Both the position numbers and the translations under genes were made by a program. A DNA stretch of 27,958 nucleotides from NCBI GenBank assembly GCA_002633005.1, contig NMRA01000254.1, forward strand, positions 126,001-153,958. Direction: 5' to 3'. Positions 21,791 to 27,958 of this stretch are shown here, piece after piece (the first letter of the stretch is position 1; every line of letters begins with the position of its first letter). The notes under the pieces were generated by a model that was not told the origin of the DNA, did not search any database, and was given only the letters and a program-made list of their open reading frames with translations. Source of the stretch: Phoronis australis (Eukaryota; Phoronida; Phoronidae).

Positions 21791-22272
21791 ATCAGGGAAA
21801 GGTCAAGACTCAGTTGTAGGTCATGACCTCGGGTTGACTTCCAGGCATATGCCTATAGCAACCATGTGTATATTGCAAAGTGTGTTTGACCAGCCGCCGA
21901 CATGGGATTCAGACTTGAAAAGTTCGATGTTCTTTTCAACATTATCTGCATTACGAGGAAGTACCCATCGTGGAACTTTTGACTGAGAGACAGACAAAAA
22001 AATTTTGTCAATGAATGTATATCGACATGTCAGCCACCATCCTGTCACACTCCATCGCATAGTGCAGGTGGAGAGTTGCGCGCCTCAAATGCATGCTCAT
22101 AGCTCACGTCTGCTGTTTGTGGGTAGCCTGCAGTTCAGCTTACTGTTTACTTGAGGCAGCAAGCTGATCTCATAGCTCACTGTCTGCAGCTAGCTTTATA
22201 GTTTCATTCCATCTGTGGGTGCACATTACACACCATGTCTTATGGACCCACTACTACATACTCAACTAAAAA

Positions 22273-22441
22273 TGACCAATCGTATGCAGTGAAATTCAGA
22301 AAATAAGTTGAAGCATGGCACGTGGTTAATTTTCAAGTCATGTCTCTAGTAAAATGTGGTGACTTGAAAATTGACCAGTCACAGAGCGCGAAATTGGAAA
22401 ATCACTTGAAGCATGGCATGCGATTCGTTAATTTTCGTGTC
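22273..22441. repeat. degenerate tandem duplication in the 3' UTR
   Basis: Two related units offset by about 99 bases share GACCA, GAAATT, TTGAAGCATGGCA and TTAATTTTC in the same order (22273 and 22372 starts). Confidence 0.7.
22324..22376 (+). promoter_or_regulatory. 17-bp stem-loop in the 3' UTR
   Basis: 5' arm GGTTAATTTTCAAGTCA (22324-22340) pairs with TGACTTGAAAATTGACC (22360-22376), 16 Watson-Crick pairs and one U-G, around a 19-base loop. It is the longest clean hairpin I noticed in the transcript. Confidence 0.75.
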
Positions 22442-22474
22442 CGATTTTATGGTGTTCATGGATCTTGGTTTTGG

Positions 22475-22480
22475 AATAAA
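22475..22480 (+). terminator. polyadenylation signal AATAAA (proximal)
   Basis: Exact AATAAA 685 bases after the stop codon, followed by a T-rich stretch (gtgctctttt). A proximal site that would keep the stem-loop. Confidence 0.5.
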
Positions 22481-23104
22481 GTGCTCTTTTAGTCGTAAAA
22501 AATCTCCCTTAGTGTGGGATATTTCTGCAGCATTGGCTGGATGAGATTATTTAGTATGCCATTCTATAGATTTCCACTGAGCTTCAGATTCAATTTCTTA
22601 TCTGATATGACACAATAGGCTTTGATGTATTAACTCTTGTATTTGCATCTTTATTTATATACAAAGATTGATGGAGCCATAGATGGATACATTCGTGGTT
22701 GATATAGATATGCGTCAACAAAAGTAATTATTAACTATGCAAATGTTCCTATGTTGTATTTATTGTTTGGCCAGATTGAAAAATCAAAAGTCTTTGCAGA
22801 CATAGATGTTCTGTTAGTATTGTACCTCTTATTTTGGGTGGGTGGGTGAATATTGGATATTTTTTTCTTAATGGAACCCCTGTGAACAAGTTCACCGCTG
22901 AATAATTTGTTTTTTGGCTGTACTTATTGTATATTGTCTTTTTACACTAGAGTTTAGCCCCACTGGACCTTAATTTGAAATCATTGTCTAAATGCTTGAA
23001 GTAAAAAGTCATGACGAAACATTTCTAATAGAGGATTAAGTGTACTTTAGTTTGAGTGCTGTCACTAGATTAACTAACATCACCATGCACTAAAAGTGTT
23101 GTGT

Positions 23105-23110
23105 AATAAA
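23105..23110 (+). terminator. polyadenylation signal AATAAA (middle)
   Basis: Exact AATAAA inside the 3' UTR, a candidate alternative site. Confidence 0.35.
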
Positions 23111-23454
23111 CTACATTGGAGATGACTAGGCTTTGCTGTATTAGGCCTGCATTCATTTCTGGGATATTTATTTATATACGAATATATAGTTTTTACTATT
23201 TTATTATTGTATAAATTTTGTGCAGTTAATTTCTAAAGGATTTCTTAAATGGACTTTGCTTATGTGTAGTGTTCTAACTTGCGTTGATAGACGGGTTATG
23301 TTTTCTGTCGGACAGTCCCGTAAATTATGCCAGATTGCCATGGGCTGTTTCAGCGATTAATGTATTTTGCAATTATTATTCATTGTAAAGTTGCGTAGCA
23401 CATTCCAGTTACATTGTTGTTGCTTGAAAAGGACCTTGTTGAACTTGTTTGCGG

Positions 23455-23460
23455 AATAAA
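23455..23460 (+). terminator. polyadenylation signal AATAAA (distal)
   Basis: Exact AATAAA followed about 30 bases later by a GT/T-rich element (ctgcctgttcttt). Best candidate for the main 3' end. Confidence 0.55.
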
Positions 23461-23480
23461 ATGTGCTGTTTAGACATAAC

Positions 23481-23900
23481 TCTGCAATCTGCCTGTTCTT
23501 TCAACACTTATATATTTTTTGCTGCTTGAAGTTGGTGAAGATTTGTCACAGTGGTAGCATGATTGCCCTCGAGTCTAATGCTGGTATTCAAGACAAAGGT
23601 TCATTCCTGATAACTAACCCCTTGACCTAAAAATCGTGATTAATTCGATAAATATGGTATGAAAAATTTTTCGTGCTTGGAGCAGCAATACCTATCTACC
23701 TGTTATATGAAAATGAATCGTGTAGTGGCCTACAGCGGATATAAAGCGACCTAATTTTGGATGGGTTGGCGAACGCTGTCAATAATAAAGGAGAAATCAA
23801 CGTTTTTCATGTCAATTTTTAGTAAAAATACACTTCGTTGATTATCCCAGACAATTTTTTTGTTAATAACGGCTTCCCGTAATTTTATTAATTAGTCGTG
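23481..23900. other. intergenic, AT-rich
   Basis: No exon, repeat or RNA gene recognised between the spectraplakin 3' end and the motif cluster at 23908. Confidence 0.6.
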
Positions 23901-23907
23901 CCTTACT

Positions 23908-23949
23908 CCGGAAGTGACGTTTTGGGAATTTAGTATTTCCCGCCATTTT
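23908..23949 (+). promoter_or_regulatory. promoter-like motif cluster: ETS/CRE, E2F, YY1
   Basis: CCGGAAGTGACGT (23908-23920) is a composite ETS and CRE-type site, TTTCCCGC (23936-23943) matches E2F, and CCGCCATTTT (23940-23949) matches YY1. All lie within 42 bases and about 50-90 bases upstream of the THAP-like ATG. Such clusters are typical of TATA-less promoters. Motif matches only. Confidence 0.45.
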
Positions 23950-23998
23950 ATTTTCATGTGGTCTGTTGTAGTTTGCGTTTGTTTTCGAGTCCGACAAC

Positions 23999-24277
23999 AT
24001 GTCGCACGATTGCTGCGTAGCGGGTGTACTCGTATCGTCTTACGCGCACTTTGCGTATGTACACCGCTTTCCGGAAGATGACACGCTCCGCCGTCTTGGC
24101 TAGTTCGTGTGAAGAACGCAGCGTTACCGCCCACGCAACGTTCAACGAGTGTGTGGCAAGCATTTTCTGCCGTTGGATTACGAAAGAGGTATGTTCGCGG
24201 AACGGGTGAAGGTTCCTACAAAACAATCCCTAAAGAAGGGTTCCATGCTGTCGCTAACCTTTCAAGCACGTTTGTAG
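23999..24277 (+). pseudogene. THAP-domain zinc finger gene, decayed
   Basis: Reading from ATG 23999 in one frame gives MSHDCCVAGV, HRFPEDDTLRR (residues 22-32), VCGKHF (51-56), then ERVKVPTKQSLKKGS. Order and spacing match the THAP C2CH DNA-binding domain: N-terminal Cys, an FP-x-D motif, C-x2-H-F, and a basic LKKGS end. Decay is visible. TAG is at codon 35, where the domain normally has Trp nearby, and TGA is at codon 38. The second N-terminal Cys is replaced by Val10, and a third stop (TAG 24275-24277) follows. THAP domains occur in host regulators and in P-element-like transposases; nothing here decides which. CpG is high for the region. Sequence errors could explain one stop but hardly all the changes. 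Confidence 0.6.
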
Positions 24278-24576
24278 ATTCGTTTACGCGCCGTTAGTGA
24301 ACGGAAGCCAGTTCGTCGGGTTAATTTTGAATCAACCATAACCCCGTTTCTTGTACATTCCGGTAATTTTAAACGGGAAATCGGAATATCTCCATGGTCA
24401 TAACATCGATGGTTTCCGACGTGACCTGTGAAAATGTGCCTCATATTCCAAAACGAGGCCAATGAAAACTACGTGCTTTCTTACATCCGTACAAAGGAGA
24501 GTGCTATCGCCGGCTGTGTTATTCGGCTCGGCCATATTCTGCAGTATGCTTCTATCTCGGGGAAATGCATTAAAGC

Positions 24577-24582
24577 AATAAA
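24577..24582 (+). terminator. possible polyadenylation signal after the THAP relic
   Basis: AATAAA in tcaaggc-free, CpG-poor sequence about 300 bases after the last THAP-like stop. It may be the old 3' end of that gene or chance. Confidence 0.25.
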
Positions 24583-25014
24583 AGCCTAGTTCTGGATAAC
24601 TACAATCTTGCTCTCAATTGTACAAATTGATCGTACAGTGAAGCAATTCAATATTTGTATATTTACAATCTGGGCAACGCACAATAGTGGTTTAGTAATT
24701 ATTATACAAATAATACAACTTATTTTTGCTTTGAACATCTACAACAAAGATACACATAGTTCGTGTAAACAACAATAACACATATCGCACCTATAAACAA
24801 CAACAATAAATCATATTGTTCCCGTTAAGTACATAGACCCAGGACAACATATCGCACTGCAGCAGAAACATTTTGCGAAAAGGTCAAATATATCAAAATT
24901 GGTTCTCAGTGAACTAAGTTCTTGTCTGATTTTGCGTGTTCAAGGGGTTTTCGCCTACCGACGGAACGAATACCTGGTCTGAGTCCGACAGACTAAAACC
25001 TGCGCCTAAGTGGT

Positions 25015-25069
25015 AAAAGAAAAAAGGTCGCAGCAACTTTCAACTGTCATCAAGTGACCTTTTCTTTTT
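25015..25069. repeat. bulged inverted repeat
   Basis: AAAAGAAAAAAGGTC (25015-25029) faces GACCTTTTCTTTT (25056-25068) with two unpaired A and a 26-base loop. Function unknown. Confidence 0.55.
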
Positions 25070-25300
25070 CATCATTTTCAATGTATGAACAACTAAAAAT
25101 ACTGCATCACCTCATAATTGCCTAGACAAAAAACATACCAGACCCATTTATGTTATTTCTTTGGCCTAGTCTGGCATAATTAAATGCACTTGGAAGACAA
25201 ACGATGTGTCAGATTGTCGGTCAATAGCGTTTTCGAAAAAAGGAGACCACCTCATGGCTTGCAGCTGAGTGGCCCAGCACGGCTCGTCCTTTGCAATTTA

Positions 25301-25335
25301 TAATAACAATAATAATAATACTGTTATTGTTATTA
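25301..25335. repeat. 12-bp perfect hairpin in TAA-rich DNA
   Basis: TAATAACAATAA (25301-25312) pairs with TTATTGTTATTA (25324-25335) around 11 bases. Partly a by-product of a TAA repeat. Confidence 0.7.
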
Positions 25336-25509
25336 AGGGTAATTTCTTTCATGGTTGATGTGTGGGTATCATTGGTCTCTCAAATAATTATAATCTCTTT
25401 AATTACCTACTCCTAGAGTAAAATCAAAATACTGTCCAAAGCCGACATAAACTCATGCACTACCGTATGCATACGTATTTAGAAACCCATGCGATTATGT
25501 CCGCATTTG

Positions 25510-25519
25510 GCGCATGCGC
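25510..25519. promoter_or_regulatory. NRF1-like palindrome
   Basis: GCGCATGCGC is the core of the nuclear respiratory factor 1 site, unusual in this AT-rich stretch. No transcript start is visible close by. Confidence 0.3.
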
Positions 25520-25890
25520 TTCTGTGCAAAACACTTGAGCAAAAACCAAGGACCTACTTTTTACAATTTTATAGCTTTAAACTAGACTAACACCTTAAAA
25601 ACGGTTCACGTTGACGTCAACTCAATTCCGCGTTAACTATTTAACCGAAATAGTGAAAGGAATGAACAAAACATACAAAAAACAGCAAACATGTACCTTT
25701 AAGTGAAACTTGAACAAAAACAATGTTAGAGAAAGAGTGTTTCGCATATAGATGAACGGGTCTAAATACGCGAATATAGGGAAAATAACAATAGGCCTAT
25801 TGTCTCAGATGAATAGAAACATCAAAATTTAGGGCTTAATGCATTGTCAACCAAAATACATCCTGGTACACGTTGTCACTTACGATAAAT

Positions 25891-25896
25891 TTTATT
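25891..25896 (-). terminator. possible polyadenylation signal on the minus strand
   Basis: TTTATT on the plus strand is AATAAA on minus. Another lies at 26127-26132. Either could serve the minus-strand exon at 26673-26869. Confidence 0.3.
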
Positions 25897-26672
25897 CAAA
25901 GCCGTTAGGAACCATGTTTTGGCATCAATAACTTTCTAACACAGAGGATTTGCCTCCTCAAAAGCAACGTCATCGTGTTCTGTCCTTTCCTTGAACTGAA
26001 AGTGGGTGCAATAAAAAATGCCTAGAATTACCCTTTCGATCATAATACTTCTGCGGGGGCTAAAACTTATCCGACGCGACAAAGAACTTCACGAGCCTTG
26101 TCTGAAGCGATTTCCAACCGTAGGTTTTTATTTGCTATTGGGTGAATTGGAGACGCTTTAGTCTCTAACTTTTTGACAAATTTGTATCAACTGAATTCAA
26201 TATTGTTCGCATGATTATTATTCATCTGGAAACTTTATGAGCGTCCATATATTCGGGTAAGTTTTGATTCCGCAATTTTTCACCTAATTTGCAAAAAAAT
26301 AATTGCCAAAACTATTTACCCTGACGCAAATAATTATTGTTAATTTTCCAAGTGCTGTTTTACGACGTCTCCGTATCAGCAGCAAAGCTAGCAATAGGCT
26401 TTTCACCCCTTATGTTACTTGAGAAATTTGACAAAATAAAATTTCACTTGCCCACCATAATGTGTGCGAATTGGGTGAAGAATTACCGTAACTGCCATTT
26501 TTTTACTTTCGGACACTCTTGAAAACGTTGCCCAAAGTCCATGACGTAGTGCCATCACCCGCCATTATTGAAGTAACATAAGCAAATAGCAAGTTCTCAT
26601 TAGCTACTCCTTGGTCCTTTTTTGACAATTTCGTCTTGAAATTTGTCGCTTGCGATTTCATAATTTTCCTGC

Positions 26673-26869
26673 TCAGTTTTGGTTGACTTTGATGTTGCTA
26701 CAGGCGGCAGTAAAGTTCCACTGACTGCTGTCAGTCTGAGGCTGTTGGCGAATATCCATAGGCCCCCATCCGATGTTAGAGGAAGACAGGCCGATAGAAC
26801 CGAACATAGATGGGGGCGGGAAACTCGGACACACGGGGAACGCCGTTGTACTTCCGTTAACTGACGAGT
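26673..26869 (-). CDS. candidate last exon of an unidentified neighbouring gene
   Basis: On the minus strand, a good acceptor (tgtttcttgttgcag) is followed by 2 bases and 64 codons to a TGA (26673-26675). The protein starts SSVNGSTTAFPVCPSFPPPS, continues MFGSIGLSSSNIGWGP and ends ACSNIKVNQN. It is rich in Ser, Pro, Gly, Phe and Asn and looks disordered. Third codon positions are clearly richer in G and C than the surrounding DNA, which supports real coding. I recognise no family. Upstream exons would lie beyond 27958, and two minus-strand AATAAA signals follow downstream. A chance open frame remains possible. Confidence 0.4.
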
Positions 26870-27270
26870 CTGCAACAAGAAACATTGTATCATGTCAACG
26901 CAACCATTTTCTAGGATCTCCCTTCCATAAATCTTCATGTATGGATCTTTTCTAGTAGACTAAATGGGGTACAGAAAATAATTTTCAAATTAAAAAACAG
27001 TCAGTTTAATGATTATCTGCAAATAGGAATCCGCCATGGTCTTACATTAAGGTTATTTCAAACCTTATTTAGTGGCCTCTATTCTAACTCGTATATCAAA
27101 AAACTAAGCTTTGTCAACTAGTAAAAGTATATATTTTCTGAAAGAACAAAGACCAGGAAATATAAATATACTTTTTGTATTTATTTGTTGTTATTATTTT
27201 TACGTAAAAACCTTTTTAAGTAAAAATTTCATTTTTAAGAAAGGTACATTCATAGCAAAATAACTCCTAG

Positions 27271-27533
27271 GTCGATTTTAACGAAACCTTTTAAATGAAA
27301 ACTTTATCAATTACCTCAAAAACGCTGTTAGGAATTTTCGATTAGTTTGTTCGTGTGGTTTCTATGACAAATAAACTCGCAAAACGTAAGGTATTTTTGT
27401 AAAAAATTGAAGTCGTATTCGTCTTTGCCACATTACACAAAAACTAAGCTTTTATATCAAAAATCCTAACAGCGTTTTTGAGATTGGTGACTAAATATTA
27501 AGTTTGGAAAGTTTCAGCGAAATCCATCGAGTC
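27271..27533. repeat. large imperfect inverted repeat
   Basis: Perfect 18-bp core TCAAAAACGCTGTTAGGA (27316-27333) and its reverse complement (27464-27481). Similarity extends outward with gaps to about 65 bases per arm (GTCGAT..ACGAAA on the left against TTTCAGCGAAATCCATCGA on the right). The loop is about 130 bases. It could be a fold-back element. Confidence 0.75.
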
Positions 27534-27811
27534 ATTTTCGAGAACTCGTGTTCTTAAGTTCAAATAAAGTCGATTTGCCGAAGCCGAGAAAAAGCCGATT
27601 AAACTGGGACACGTGAAAATCTCTAAGTCTTTGGTTAATTATTCTGTGAAAACTTGTTTTCGGTTTACATAACCTATAGAATCCTTAACTATGTCACCTA
27701 ATCCAATGTTTTCTTGCAATGTCAACTAATTTTGCAGTGCGTAACTAACTTAAATATCATTAAAACCTCAAATAGACCTATCTTTCGCAGCCAACTTCTG
27801 CCGTTTTGTAC

Positions 27812-27833
27812 GACCTACTTAGAAAAGTAGGTC
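27812..27833. repeat. 9-bp hairpin with 4-base loop
   Basis: GACCTACTT and AAGTAGGTC enclose AGAA. Compact and perfect; no T run follows that would suggest a Pol III terminator. Confidence 0.7.
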
Positions 27834-27958
27834 ACAGTTCATAGCCTGTACACGTCACGTGCTGGGAGACTGATACCAAACCAAGTAAGAAATGGATAAC
27901 AAAAATTGAATTGGTGGTTAAAGTAAGTCGTTAACATGAAATCGAAACATCGAAATGT

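Larger units (their letters stand above)
21791..23480 (+). other. 3' untranslated region
   Basis: About 1.7 kb of AT-rich sequence without exons after the stop codon. It contains an imperfect 99-bp-offset duplication (22273-22441), a 17-bp stem-loop (22324-22376) and AATAAA at 22475, 23105 and 23455. The last signal is followed by a T-rich stretch (ctgttcttt), so I take the end near 23480. Confidence 0.7.
24600..25890. other. intergenic region
   Basis: AT-rich, no coding signal seen. It contains a bulged hairpin (25015-25069), a TAA-rich hairpin (25301-25335) and an NRF1-like site (25510-25519). Confidence 0.6.
26940..27958. other. intergenic or intronic end of the window
   Basis: AT-rich sequence without exons I can support. 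It contains the inverted repeat (27271-27533) and a short hairpin (27812-27833). If the minus-strand exon is real, this is intron of that gene. Confidence 0.55.

Noticed and set aside
23892-24226. Minus-strand open frames opposite the THAP region
   Set aside because: No recognisable domain, while the plus strand shows the THAP motif order despite stop codons.
27812-27833. Helitron 3' end (hairpin followed by CTRR)
   Set aside because: No CTRR tetranucleotide at the expected distance and no matching 5' end seen.
1-27958. tRNA, rRNA or CRISPR arrays
   Set aside because: No cloverleaf, ribosomal core or spaced repeat array recognised by eye on either strand.

Overview
This window is animal nuclear DNA. 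Short, GC-richer coding exons with canonical GT-AG splice sites sit in long AT-rich introns, and there are no operons. Nearly all of it (about 959 to 23480, plus strand) is the 3' part of one spectraplakin gene, the MACF1/dystonin (ACF7, Shot) family of giant actin-microtubule crosslinkers. I identified it by following the deduced protein exon by exon: the last spectrin repeats of the rod, an EF-hand pair, the GAS2 microtubule-binding domain and a short Ser/Arg-rich basic tail. All exon phases join without a break, and the order matches vertebrate MACF1/DST as I remember it. Intron structure, polymorphism and several lineage-specific differences suggest a non-vertebrate, probably marine, animal. 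TTATCTCCC motifs recur, which could hint at a mollusc, but that is weak.

Layout. 1-958 is intron from further upstream. 959-4430 carries rod exons E1-E4, and the block holding E3 and E4 is present twice in tandem (1651-3051 and 3053-4453, offset 1402, about 98.6% identical), with a single N at the junction. 4431-8602 is a long intron with a MITE-like element and a 17-bp minisatellite. 8603-15698 carries E5-E11 (rod and first EF-hand). 16232-17662 carries E12-E14 (second EF-hand and GAS2). 18019-21790 carries the tail exons, including a phase-symmetric cassette exon, ending at TAG 21788-21790. 21791 to about 23480 is the 3' UTR, with a 17-bp stem-loop and three AATAAA signals. With one copy of E3/E4 and no cassette, the visible part encodes 946 residues. 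The actin-binding and plakin parts lie upstream of the window.

Beyond the gene, 23900-24600 holds a decayed THAP zinc-finger gene with stop codons, preceded by a tight ETS/CRE-E2F-YY1 motif cluster. 26673-26869 on the minus strand looks like the last coding exon of an unidentified neighbouring gene. 27270-27535 is a large imperfect inverted repeat.

The points most worth a second look are the duplicated exon pair (probably two haplotypes assembled in tandem), a 52-bp duplication that copies the splice acceptor of the GAS2 exon, the degenerate first EF-hand, the cassette exon in the tail, the lack of an SxIP motif, the 3' UTR hairpin and the THAP relic.
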